This document shows positions 49,381-57,404 of a DNA stretch of 64,000 nt, in pieces. A model generated the notes under the pieces. It was not told the DNA's origin. It saw only the letters and a list, made by a program, of their open reading frames with translations, and did not search any database. The translations under genes were made by a program, and so were the position numbers. Position 1 is the stretch's first letter. The number at the start of each line of letters is the position of its first letter. The stretch is taken from NCBI GenBank assembly GCA_038238015.1, contig JBBRYA010000004.1:1-64000 (forward strand), in the 5' to 3' direction. This stretch comes from DASQFQ01 sp038238015 (GTDB lineage Bacteria; Actinomycetota; Thermoleophilia; Solirubrobacterales; Solirubrobacteraceae).

Positions 49381-50393
49381 CGATCCGTAAGGACCGGGTC
49401 GAGCACCTGCAGCACCCCGTCGGCGGTCCCCGTCACGTACACGCGCCCGTTGGACTGGTCGACCGCCACGGTGTCGGGCTGGCGGACGGCCGGGTAGCGC
49501 CGCAGCTCGCGCGGCCGGTCGCCCGTGGAGAGCTCGAGCAGCTCGTTGGTGCGCGTGAGCGTCACCCACAGGCGCGCGTGCTCAGGGCGGCGGTCTACCC
49601 CGATCCCGTAGGGGGCGCCGAGCAGCGCGTAGCGGCGGATCAGCTGGAGCTTCGGTGTGGTGGTGAACACGAGCAGCGCATCGCCCGAGGTGTCGGTCAC
49701 CCACAGCGTGTCGCGATCGTTGGCGACGACGTGGGTCGGGCCCACCCCCGCGTCCACGCGCCCGAGCCGCTTGAACGTGCGCGTGTCGTAGATCTCGAGC
49801 ACGCGCTCGCGCACGGACACGACAGCGACCTTGCGCCCCTCGTCGATCGAGGCCAGGCCGCCGGGCTGCAGCGCGACGCGGAAGGTCTTGACCACGCGGT
49901 GGCCCTCGAGCACGGTCACGGTCGAGCCGCGCTCGTCGCCGACGAAGATCTTCCCGCCCGCGGCGATCGCGTCGTGGGGATAGTTGCCCACGCGCGTCGG
50001 CGTCACGCGCCCGCTCGGCAGCGCCACCTGCGCGAGCGTGTTGGCGCGCTCGGAGGGCACCAGCACCGGCCCCCCCGGGGCGACGAGCGAGAGGTGGCGC
50101 GCGGACTCGGGGATCGGCACGCGCCGCACGACGCGCCGGCGGCGGGTGTCCACGAGCGCCAGCACGTCAGGATTGCGCAGGCTGACCGCGACCCGGCCGG
50201 TGGTCGCGTCGGCCACGATCCCCTCGGGCATCGAGCCCGTGCGCAGCGTCGTGCCGGCGGGGCGCTGGCGCAGCGGCGGGGACTTGGCGGGCTCGGCGGC
50301 CGGCGGCAGCTGGGCCTTCGGCGCCGAGCCGCAGCCGGCGGCGAGGAGCAGCCCGAGCAGGGCGAGCGGGCGTGCTGGGTTGCGGCGGGCGAT
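49377..50393 (-). CDS. YncE/YVTN-type beta-propeller lipoprotein with no standard start codon
   Basis: A protein of about 338 residues. It begins with a lipoprotein signal (RPLALLGLLLAAGCGS, lipobox LAAGC), then a seven-blade type propeller of about 40-residue repeats (GRVAVSLRNPDVLALVDT, RKVAVVSVRERVLEIYDT, GRVYVTGTADGVLQVLD). It should sit on the outer face of the membrane. No ATG, GTG or TTG lies between the divergent gene's start and the signal peptide. The best candidates are ATC at 50393 or CTG at 50360; the next ATG would remove the signal. The start is therefore unsure. It leads the operon containing the two-component system. Confidence 0.75.
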   Translation of the reverse strand: MARRNPARPLALLGLLLAAGCGSAPKAQLPPAAEPAKSPPLRQRPAGTTLRTGSMPEGIVADATTGRVAVSLRNPDVLALVDTRRRRVVRRVPIPESARHLSLVAPGGPVLVPSERANTLAQVALPSGRVTPTRVGNYPHDAIAAGGKIFVGDERGSTVTVLEGHRVVKTFRVALQPGGLASIDEGRKVAVVSVRERVLEIYDTRTFKRLGRVDAGVGPTHVVANDRDTLWVTDTSGDALLVFTTTPKLQLIRRYALLGAPYGIGVDRRPEHARLWVTLTRTNELLELSTGDRPRELRRYPAVRQPDTVAVDQSNGRVYVTGTADGVLQVLDPVLTDR

Positions 50394-50426
50394 GCCGGCG
50401 AGGATGACACGGCAGGATGTCGGGCC

Positions 50427-51707
50427 GTGCGGCTCCGGATCCTCGTCCCCGCCGTGTTCGCCATGGTCGCCGCGGCGACGGTCGTGGTGGGCAACGTCCT
50501 GGACCACAGCGGCACCGTGCTCGGCGCCCCTCACCCCCCGTTCATCTTCAGGTGGGACCCGCGCGCGCACCCCCTGCTGCTGGCGTCGCTGCTCCTGTTC
50601 GCCGCCTCGGTGGCGCTCGCCCTGCGGCTGCTGCGCGCGCGCCTGTCGCCGCTCGGGTTCGCCGCGGCGCTGTTCGCCTTCACGCTGGTCCTGCGCCTCG
50701 CCCTGGCGTTCGGCCGCGGCGGCACCGACGTGTGGGGCCGGGTGTTCGACCTGACCCGCTCGGGCGAGGCGCGCAACGAGTACCTGGCGGGCCTGCCGGC
50801 GCTGCAGTACGGCCGCGGGGTGTTGCTCGACCGCTTCGCCGAGCTGGTGCCCGCGCTGCCGGTGCACGTGGCCGGGCACCCGCCCGGGCTGCTCGTGCTC
50901 GCAGACCTGCTCGGCCTCACCACCCCGGGGAGGCTCGGCGCCCTGTGCGTGCTCGCGGGCGCGCTGAGCGCGCCGCTCACCTACGGGCTCGGCCGCCGGC
51001 TGCTCGACGAGCGCGGCGCTCGCGTCGCCGCGCTGCTGATGGCGCTGGCGCCGTCGGTGCTGCAGTTCGGCGTCACCTCCGCGGACGCGCTGTACCTGAC
51101 GCTCGGGCTGCTGGCCGCGTGGCCGCTCGTGTCGGCGAACCGGGGCGCGAGGATCGCCGGCGCGCTGGCACTGGCGCTCGGCGCGTGCTTCGCCTGGTCA
51201 CTGCTCGCGGTCGCCGCGTGGGCCGGCCTGGTCGTGCTCCAGCGCGACGGCTGGCGGCGCGCGCTCGAGCTCGCGGCGCTCTGCGCCGTCGCCTTCGCGG
51301 CGGTGCAGGGCGTGCTCGCGGCGGCGTGGGGCTTTGACCCGATCGGCACGCTGCGCGCCACCGAGGCGGTCTACCGGGTCGGCGTGGCCTCGATCAGGCC
51401 CTACGGGTTCTGGGCGTTCGGCTCGCCGGTGGCCTTTCTGCTGACCCTCGGGCTGCCGATCGCGTGGCTCGCCGCGCGCGGGCTCGGCGAGGGCTCACAG
51501 CTGGCCCGGGCGATCTTCGGCGTGCTCATCGTGGCCGCCGTCGTGGGCTTCACCAAGGCCGAGACCGAGCGCATCTGGCAGTTCTTCGCCCCGTTTGTCT
51601 GCCTCGCCGCGGCGACGCAGCTGCGCGAGCGTCAGGTGACGCCGGTGGCGGCGCTGCTCGCCGTGCAGGCGCTCGCGACGGAGGCGCTGTTCGGCTCGCC
51701 GTGGTAA
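50427..51707 (+). CDS. Multi-pass membrane protein, GT-C glycosyltransferase-like
   Basis: A 426-residue integral membrane protein with about ten helices. An outside loop after the first helices contains RGGTDVWGRVFDLTRSGEA and a VHVAGHPPGLLVLADLLGL segment, placed like the first luminal loop of GT-C (Dol-P-mannose type) transferases. The family's acidic pair is not clearly seen. It may use the lipid-linked sugar made by the glycosyltransferase at 42.7 kb; that is inference from location. GTG at 50427 is divergent from the propeller lipoprotein. Confidence 0.7.
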   Translation: MRLRILVPAVFAMVAAATVVVGNVLDHSGTVLGAPHPPFIFRWDPRAHPLLLASLLLFAASVALALRLLRARLSPLGFAAALFAFTLVLRLALAFGRGGTDVWGRVFDLTRSGEARNEYLAGLPALQYGRGVLLDRFAELVPALPVHVAGHPPGLLVLADLLGLTTPGRLGALCVLAGALSAPLTYGLGRRLLDERGARVAALLMALAPSVLQFGVTSADALYLTLGLLAAWPLVSANRGARIAGALALALGACFAWSLLAVAAWAGLVVLQRDGWRRALELAALCAVAFAAVQGVLAAAWGFDPIGTLRATEAVYRVGVASIRPYGFWAFGSPVAFLLTLGLPIAWLAARGLGEGSQLARAIFGVLIVAAVVGFTKAETERIWQFFAPFVCLAAATQLRERQVTPVAALLAVQALATEALFGSPW

Positions 51708-51770
51708 TTCTTGACGAAGGCGATCGGATTTGACAGCTTTGCGGCTCCCCGCGCCGAGGAGGCACCCCGC

Positions 51771-53171
51771 ATGGCTCGCTGGACCCCGGATCCGAGCTTC
51801 TACCCCTCCCCCGCCGTCGCCGCCGAGGCGCCGCCCGAGACGCACGCCTACGTCGTCACCCTGAACACGGGCTCCAACGGCGACTCGGCGCCCGACGCGC
51901 TCACGGTGCTCGACCTCGAGCCGGGCTCGGCGACCTACGGCAAGCTCGTCGGCCGCCTGGACATGCCCAACGTGGGCGACGAGCTGCACCACTTCGGCTG
52001 GAACGCCTGCTCCTCGGCGCTGTGCCCGTGGGCGCCGCACCCGCACATCGAGCGGCGCTACCTGCTCGTGCCGGGCCTGCGCTCCTCGCGCATTCACGTC
52101 ATCGACGTCAAGGACGACCCGCACAACCCGACGATCACGAAGGTCATCGAGGCCGAGGAGATCGCGGGCAAGACCGGCTACAGCCGCCCGCACACGATCC
52201 ACTGCGGCCCCGACGGGATCTACGTCTCGGCGCTCGGCGCGCCCGACGGCGACGGCCCCGGCGGCATCTTCCTGCTCGACCACGAGAACTTCTCGGTCAA
52301 GGGCGCGTGGGAGGAGGACCGCGGCCCCCAGAAGCTCGCCTACGACTTCTGGTGGCACCTCAACCAGGGCACCGTGCTCACCTCCGAGTGGGGCACGCCG
52401 AACATGGTCGAGAACGGGCTGCAGGGCGACCTGCTGCTGAGCAACCAGTACGGCCACACGCTGCACGTCTGGGACCTCGAGAAGCGCCGCCACCTGCAGG
52501 CCATCGACCTGGGCGAGGAGCACCAGATGGTGCTCGAGCTGCGCCCGGCGCACGATCCCCGCAAGGCCTACGGCTTCGTCGGCGTGGTCACCAACACGTC
52601 GGACCTGTCGGGCTCGATCTGGATGTGGCACCGCAAGGACGACGGCAGCTTCGGCGCCGAGAAGGTGATCACGATCCCCGCCGAGCCGGCCGAGGCCGAC
52701 CAGCTGCCCCCGCTGCTTCAGCCCTTCGGCGCCGTGCCGCCGCTGATCACCGACATCGGGCTCTCCGTCGACGACAAGTCGCTCTACGTGTCCTGCTGGG
52801 GCACCGGCGAGCTCAAGCGCTTCGACGTCTCAGACCCGCGCAACCCGCGCGAGACCGGCTCGGTGCGCCTGGGCGGGATCGTCGAGCGCGCCGCCCACCC
52901 GGCCGCCGGCCCGCTCACGGGCGGCCCGCAGATGCTCGAGATCTCGCGCGACGGCCGCCGCGTGTTCCTCACTAACTCGCTCTACGCCTCCTGGGACGCG
53001 CAGTTCTACCCCGAGGGGATCGACGGCTGGCTGGTCAAGCTCGACGCGGGCGAGGACGGCGGGCTGACGGTGGACCCGGAGGTCTACGTCGAGTTCCACG
53101 GCGAGCGCCCGCATCAGGTGCGCCTGGGCGGCGGCGACGCGTCGTCTGACTCCTACTGTTTCCCGGACTGA
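51771..53171 (+). CDS. Selenium-binding protein 56 family, methanethiol oxidase-like
   Basis: A 466-residue SBP56-family propeller. It shows the conserved stretches LDMPNVGDELHHFGWNACSS, HTIHCGPDGIYVSALG, LTSEWGTPNMVENG and a C-terminal DASSDSYCFPD. Family members oxidise methanethiol, and the human one also binds selenium. The conserved His residues of the proposed copper site (HHFGWN, HTIHCG) are present. ATG at 51771 has GGAGG nine bases upstream; a TTG at 51711 is less likely. TTGACA (51730-51735) precedes it without a clear -10. A membrane protein gene follows 11 bases after the stop. Confidence 0.92.
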   Translation: MARWTPDPSFYPSPAVAAEAPPETHAYVVTLNTGSNGDSAPDALTVLDLEPGSATYGKLVGRLDMPNVGDELHHFGWNACSSALCPWAPHPHIERRYLLVPGLRSSRIHVIDVKDDPHNPTITKVIEAEEIAGKTGYSRPHTIHCGPDGIYVSALGAPDGDGPGGIFLLDHENFSVKGAWEEDRGPQKLAYDFWWHLNQGTVLTSEWGTPNMVENGLQGDLLLSNQYGHTLHVWDLEKRRHLQAIDLGEEHQMVLELRPAHDPRKAYGFVGVVTNTSDLSGSIWMWHRKDDGSFGAEKVITIPAEPAEADQLPPLLQPFGAVPPLITDIGLSVDDKSLYVSCWGTGELKRFDVSDPRNPRETGSVRLGGIVERAAHPAAGPLTGGPQMLEISRDGRRVFLTNSLYASWDAQFYPEGIDGWLVKLDAGEDGGLTVDPEVYVEFHGERPHQVRLGGGDASSDSYCFPD

Positions 53172-53182
53172 GTGGTCCTCTG

Positions 53183-53833
53183 ATGCACGGGGTCTGGCCC
53201 TGGGCCCTGATGGCGCTGCTCGGCGCTTATCACGGCCTCAACCCGGCGATGGGCTGGCTGTTCGCAGTCGCTCTGGGGATGCAGGAGCGCGACCGCGGTG
53301 CGGTGCTCCGGGCCCTGCCCGCGATCGCCATCGGCCACGAGCTGGCGCTCGGCGTCGTCGTGCTCGTCGTGCTCGGCCTCGGGGCGCTGACCGACCCGTC
53401 GGTCCTGCACCTCGGCGCCGGCCTCGCGCTGATCGCCTTCGGGATCTTCCGCTTCGTCAAGCCGCGGGCACACCCGCGCTGGACCCGCGCCCAGGTCAAC
53501 CGGCGCGAGCTGACCTGGTGGTCCTTCCTGATGTCCAGCGCCCACGGCGCCGGGCTGATGGTCGCGCCCGTGCTGCTCGGCGCGGGCGCCGCCAGCGAGG
53601 CCGCGGCGGGCGACCACGCGCTCGCCGCCGTCCGGTCCCACTCGATGTCGGTGCCGGCCGGCGCGCTCGCGATCACGCTGCACGTCGCAGCGATGCTGGC
53701 CGTGATGTCCGTCGTGGCGATCGTGGTCTACGACAAGCTCGGCGTCGCGATCCTGCGCCGCGCCTGGGTCAACCTCGACGCCGTGTGGGCGGGCGCGTTC
53801 GTGATGGCAGGGCTGGTGACCTTCGTGACCTGA
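53183..53833 (+). CDS. Membrane protein partner of the SBP56 gene
   Basis: A 216-residue protein with about five or six helices. It opens MHGVWPWALMALLGAYHGLNPAMGW; AYHGLNP and ERDRGAVLRALPAIAIGHELAL recall nickel/cobalt- or sulfite-exporter-like membrane proteins with His residues in the helices. The family is not named with certainty. A decayed second copy lies at 55.2 kb. It follows the SBP56 gene closely, so both are probably in one transcript. Transport of metal or of a sulfur compound linked to the oxidase is an inference. Confidence 0.75.
   Translation: MHGVWPWALMALLGAYHGLNPAMGWLFAVALGMQERDRGAVLRALPAIAIGHELALGVVVLVVLGLGALTDPSVLHLGAGLALIAFGIFRFVKPRAHPRWTRAQVNRRELTWWSFLMSSAHGAGLMVAPVLLGAGAASEAAAGDHALAAVRSHSMSVPAGALAITLHVAAMLAVMSVVAIVVYDKLGVAILRRAWVNLDAVWAGAFVMAGLVTFVT
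53215..53226 (+). repeat. 12-bp direct repeat, left copy
   Basis: GCTGCTCGGCGC occurs here and again at 53572-53583, exactly 357 bases (119 codons) apart in the same gene. The decayed copy at 55.2 kb lacks exactly the sequence between them. Confidence 0.8.
53572..53583 (+). repeat. 12-bp direct repeat, right copy
   Basis: Second copy of GCTGCTCGGCGC in the membrane protein gene. Slippage or recombination between the two would remove 119 codons in frame, as seen in the 55.2-kb copy. Confidence 0.8.
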
Positions 53834-53840
53834 CGTGCTC

Positions 53841-55106
53841 TCAGGGCGTGACCCGGATCGTCCGCGTGGTGGCGGACCGGTTGCCCGCCGCGTCGGTCGC
53901 CGTAATGCGGAGCTCGACGACGAAGCGCCGCGCGGGGCCGATCAGCCGGCGGCTCGGGTGCAGGAGCACGGTGCGCGCACCCGCGGCGGGAGCAAGCGAG
54001 GCGGTGGCGAGGCTGAGCTCGTAGCGGGCGAGGTGCGCCGCGCGTGCAGTGGCGCGGAGGTCGAGGCCCAGGGCGGCGGACTCGCTCGGCTTCACGGTTA
54101 CGCGCAGGCCGCGCAAGAACGCCCGTCGCGAGAGCCTTGACGGCAGCCCGGCAAGCGTCACGGACGGCGGAGTCCTGTCGCTGCTCGTGGGCGGCGGTTG
54201 TGGCGCTGAGGCGGTGGGGCTTGGGGGCGCTGAGCGCGTGGGGTCGAGCGGGTACTGGTCCTCGTTGTCGGGGACGCCGTCGCCGTCGTCGTCCGCGTCA
54301 CAGGCATCGCCACGACCGTCGCGGTCTGTATCGGTCTGCTCGCCGTTCGCCGTGGTCGGGCAGTCGTCGTAGCCGTCCGCGACGCCGTCCCCGTCGTCGT
54401 CTGGCTCGAAGTCCGTCCGCGTCAGCGTCTGCCCGGAGCCGATCTCGACGTCGTCGACGTACTCGACGGCGCCGGCGGCGAAGGGCGCCTCGTCGCCGGC
54501 TACGAACCGCACCGCCGGCCCGGCCAACGCTCCGGTGGGAACCGGTCGCAGCCGCGCGCCCGGCGCGGCTGCCACGAGGCTCGCGAAGGGCTTGACGTTG
54601 CCCGCGGCCGAGCCGGCAAGGCCGCTCGACGAGTACCAGCCGCCGGCCAGGGCGTCCCAGCGCTGCCAGGCGCCGAGCTGCACCGCGCCCTGGTCGGGGA
54701 GCCCGTCCGGCGCATTCTGGAAGTACGGGTCGAAGATCCAGACGTCGTCGAATGCGTTGTCTCCGTTGGTGTCGACGAAGAGGTAGACGACGGCGACGCG
54801 CTGGACGGCGCCCGTCGCGGTATACGTGGCGTAGGAGAGCCGGCTGAGTGTCGGTGGAGCGGCGCCGTCGAAGCCCGAGCGCTCGAGCTGGGCGAGCGAC
54901 GACCCGTCGGCGCCCACCGAGAGCTGCACGCTGCCGGCCCCACGGGCGGCCGGGCCGCTCACCAGCGCGGCGGACGCCGTGCCGGTGCCTGCGAGAGCCC
55001 AAGGGCCGAGGGCACCAGGACGGACCACCACGTCGTTGGCGCGCGCAGGCGCCGCGGCGACCAGAAGGGCACCGATTACCATGGCGAGGACCGCCGGACG
55101 GAGCAC
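53841..55106 (-). CDS. Exported protein with thrombospondin type-3-like calcium repeats
   Basis: A 421-residue secreted protein. A signal peptide (about 1-23, ending AAAPARA) is followed by a beta-rich domain. Residues 235-290 are Asp-rich calcium-binding repeats (DDDGDGVADGYDDCP, TDTDRDGRGDACDADDDGDGVPD). A Pro/Ser linker and an Ig-like C-terminal domain (ELRITATDAAGNRSATTRTIRV) complete it. It is likely a surface or extracellular protein; its partner is unknown. GTG at 55106 is taken as start. It lies between the two copies of the membrane protein gene. Confidence 0.85.
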   Translation of the reverse strand: MLRPAVLAMVIGALLVAAAPARANDVVVRPGALGPWALAGTGTASAALVSGPAARGAGSVQLSVGADGSSLAQLERSGFDGAAPPTLSRLSYATYTATGAVQRVAVVYLFVDTNGDNAFDDVWIFDPYFQNAPDGLPDQGAVQLGAWQRWDALAGGWYSSSGLAGSAAGNVKPFASLVAAAPGARLRPVPTGALAGPAVRFVAGDEAPFAAGAVEYVDDVEIGSGQTLTRTDFEPDDDGDGVADGYDDCPTTANGEQTDTDRDGRGDACDADDDGDGVPDNEDQYPLDPTRSAPPSPTASAPQPPPTSSDRTPPSVTLAGLPSRLSRRAFLRGLRVTVKPSESAALGLDLRATARAAHLARYELSLATASLAPAAGARTVLLHPSRRLIGPARRFVVELRITATDAAGNRSATTRTIRVTP

Positions 55107-55197
55107 CGGCCGAGCCTATACCGGTCACCGCATCGTTCATAGGGCGTCATCCCGGACGCTGACGTAGGGTCCGCCTCCGCATGAGCGACTCGTTCCA

Positions 55198-55511
55198 TAC
55201 TGCTTCCCGGACTGAGCGGACTCTTGCGCGGCGCATGGCCGTGAGCCCTGATGGCCCTGCTCGGGGCCGCCAGCGAGGCGGCGGCCGGTGACCACGCGCT
55301 CTCGGCGGTGCAGTCGCATTCGATATCGATCCCGGCCGGGGCGCTCGCGATCACGCTGCACGTGGCGGCGATGCTCGCGGTGATGGGCGTCGTCTCGGTG
55401 GTGGTCTACGACCGCGTCGGCCTGGCGGTGCTCCGCCGCGCGTGGATCAACCTCGACGCGATCTGGGCGGGCGCGTTCGTGCTCGCCGGGCTGGTGACCT
55501 TCTTCACGTGA
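55198..55511 (+). pseudogene. Decayed second copy of the SBP56 tail and its membrane protein gene
   Basis: TACTGCTTCCCGGACTGA (55198-55215) matches the last codons and stop of the SBP56 gene (YCFPD). Eight bases later TTG (55224) aligns with the ATG of the membrane gene. Codon 7, Trp in the intact gene, is TGA (55242-55244). The frame then runs ALMALLG and jumps 119 codons to AASEAAAGDHALSAVQSHS, continuing to LVTFFT. The lost start, the nonsense codon and the internal deletion make it a pseudogene; an 86-codon open frame remains from ATG 55251. Confidence 0.85.
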
Positions 55512-55993
55512 TGTCCTCGCCCCCCTCCGAGTCCCGCCCACCGCTGCCCCCGTTCACCCGCGAGTCCGCCATCGAGAAGGTGCGGCTCGCCGAGGACGGC
55601 TGGAACACGCGCGATCCGGCCAAGGTCGCCATGGCGTACACGCCCGAGTCGCGCTGGCGCAACCGCGCGGAGTTCGTCACCGGCCGGGAGGAGATCGTCG
55701 CCTTCCTCACCCGCAAGTGGCACCGGGAGCTCGACTACCGGCTGGTCAAGGAGCTCTGGGCGTACGGCGACGACCGCATCGCCGTGCGTTTCGCCTACGA
55801 GTGGCACGACGACTCGGGGAGCTGGTTTCGCTCCTACGGCAACGAGAACTGGGAGTTCTCCGGAGACGGCCTCATGCGGCTGCGCCTCGCCAGCATCAAC
55901 GACCTGCCGATCGCCGAATCCGAGCGCGCCTACCACTGGCCGCTCGGTCGCCGTCCCGACGACCACCCGGGGCTGACCCAGCTCGGCCTCTGA
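55511..55993 (+). CDS. NTF2-like protein, DUF1348 family
   Basis: A 160-residue NTF2-fold protein with the DUF1348 pattern: ESAIEKVRLAEDGWNTRDPAKVA, SRWRNRAEFVTGREEIVAFLTRKW, and the repeated aromatic strands FAYEWHDDSGSWFRSYGNENWEF. The fold forms a cone-shaped pocket; the ligand or reaction is unknown. ATG at 55511 overlaps the pseudogene's stop by one base, a leftover of an earlier operon behind the duplicated membrane gene. Confidence 0.9.
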   Translation: MSSPPSESRPPLPPFTRESAIEKVRLAEDGWNTRDPAKVAMAYTPESRWRNRAEFVTGREEIVAFLTRKWHRELDYRLVKELWAYGDDRIAVRFAYEWHDDSGSWFRSYGNENWEFSGDGLMRLRLASINDLPIAESERAYHWPLGRRPDDHPGLTQLGL

Positions 55994-56123
55994 GCTCGGC
56001 GGCGACCGGCGGGCGCGCCACGCGATCACCACGGCGCAGGTCGTACTGGACGGACGCCATCAGGCCCGCCGAGACCTGCCAGGTGCGCCGGAGGGAGGCC
56101 ATGGCGCGCCGATACGGCTCCGG

Positions 56124-56330
56124 CTACTCGACGGCGAGCATGACGTCTGAGGCCTTGACGATCGCCGTGACCCTGCTGCCCTCCTGGAGGCCGAGCTCGC
56201 GCGCGGCCTCGACGGTGATCGAGGCGACCAGGCGCTGCCCGTCGACGTCGAGCTCGACGTTCGCGGTCGCGGCGCCCTCCGTGACGCTGACGACGCTTGC
56301 GGGGAGCTGGTTGCGGGCGCTGAGCTTCAT
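56124..56330 (-). CDS. Small molybdate-binding Mop/TOBE protein
   Basis: A 68-residue molbindin with the Mop pattern MKLSARNQLPASVVSV and ITVEAARELGLQEGSRVTAIVKASDVMLAV. Such proteins assemble into rings that store or buffer molybdate in the cytosol. ATG at 56330 has AGGAGG five bases upstream. It follows modC by nine bases as the last gene of the molybdate operon. Confidence 0.92.
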   Translation of the reverse strand: MKLSARNQLPASVVSVTEGAATANVELDVDGQRLVASITVEAARELGLQEGSRVTAIVKASDVMLAVE

Positions 56331-56339
56331 GGGTCCTCC

Positions 56340-57404
56340 TTAGCGGTTGAGCAGTCGGGTGCTGGCGGCCTTCCACGTCGCGACGACGTGGCTTCCGGGA
56401 GCGAGGCCGAGGCGCCGAACCGAGGCGTCGCTGATCTCCGCGGTCAACGGCTGCGGTGCGGCGAGCCCCACCCGTACCCGGTTTCCTACGGTGGTGATCG
56501 AGATCACCTCGACGTCCAGGTGGTTCTGTGCCGATCCGGCGTTGTCGCCCCCGGCGGGCTCGAGGATGATCTCCCATGGATAGACGCTGACCGCGACCGG
56601 CCCTTCCCCCGCCTCCGTGCTGGCGACGGCGCCGCCGCCGTCGAGGGCGACCCGGGTGAGGCCGTCGGGCTCCGGGCTCGCGGTGCCGGTCAGCACCACC
56701 GCGCCGGTGAAGTCGGCGACGAACGCGGACGCCGGCGAGGCCGCCAGCTCCGCCGCGGTGCCCTGCTGGACCACGCGGCCGTCGTCGATGACGCCGACCT
56801 CGTCGCCGAGCAGCGCGGCCTCGGTGAAGTCGTGGGTGACCAGCAGCGCGGGCACGCCGGTCTCGCGCAGGACGGCCGCAAGCTCACGGCTCGCGGACGC
56901 CCGCGTTCGCGCGTCGAGTGCGGAGAGCGGCTCGTCGAGCAGCAGCGCCTCGGGACGGCGTGCCAGCGCGCGGGCGAGGGCGACCCGCTGGCGTTCTCCG
57001 CCGGACATGGTGCGCGGCCGCGCATCGGCCAGGTGGGCCACGCCGAAGCGCTCGAGCAGCTCCGTGGCGCGCCGGTGGCGATCGCGCCGCGGCTCGCCGC
57101 GCAATGGATACGCGACGTTCTGGCGCGCGCTCAGGTGCGGGAACAGCGCGTAGTCCTGAAAGACGTAGCCGCACCGGCGATGCTCGGGGGCGACGTCGAT
57201 GCCGCGGCTGGTGTCAAGCCAGGTCTCGGCCCCGCAGCTGACCTGGCCGGACTCGGGGCGAAGGAGACCGGCGACGATGCGCAGCACCGAGCTCTTCCCG
57301 GCGCCGGAGGGCCCGGCGAGCGCCAGGCAGCCGGCGGTCGGCGCCTCGAGCGCCACATCGAGCGCGAACCCCCCGAGCCGCGTCGCGGCCTCAACGCGCA
57401 GCAC
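56340..57404 (-). CDS. modC: Molybdate ABC transporter ATP-binding protein
   Basis: A 354-residue ATPase with Walker A GPSGAGKSS, signature TMSGGERQRVALARAL, Walker B ALLLDEPLSALD and the switch His in VTHD. A C-terminal TOBE/Mop domain (VEVISITTVGNRVRVGLAAP, VVATWKAAS) is usual for ModC and lets it sense molybdate. The start overlaps modB by 14 bases. Confidence 0.94.
   Translation of the reverse strand: MLRVEAATRLGGFALDVALEAPTAGCLALAGPSGAGKSSVLRIVAGLLRPESGQVSCGAETWLDTSRGIDVAPEHRRCGYVFQDYALFPHLSARQNVAYPLRGEPRRDRHRRATELLERFGVAHLADARPRTMSGGERQRVALARALARRPEALLLDEPLSALDARTRASASRELAAVLRETGVPALLVTHDFTEAALLGDEVGVIDDGRVVQQGTAAELAASPASAFVADFTGAVVLTGTASPEPDGLTRVALDGGGAVASTEAGEGPVAVSVYPWEIILEPAGGDNAGSAQNHLDVEVISITTVGNRVRVGLAAPQPLTAEISDASVRRLGLAPGSHVVATWKAASTRLLNR

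Noticed and set aside
51771..53171. Selenium link between the SBP56 protein and the OsmC candidate selenoprotein
   Set aside because: SBP56 proteins are methanethiol oxidases by best evidence and need no selenocysteine; the two genes are 17 kb apart. Their presence in one window is not evidence for a selenium island.
55896..56102. Small minus-strand ORF of 68 codons beside the Mop gene
   Set aside because: It overlaps the DUF1348 gene end, turns Arg/Gly-rich as expected of a shadow frame, and has no recognised family.
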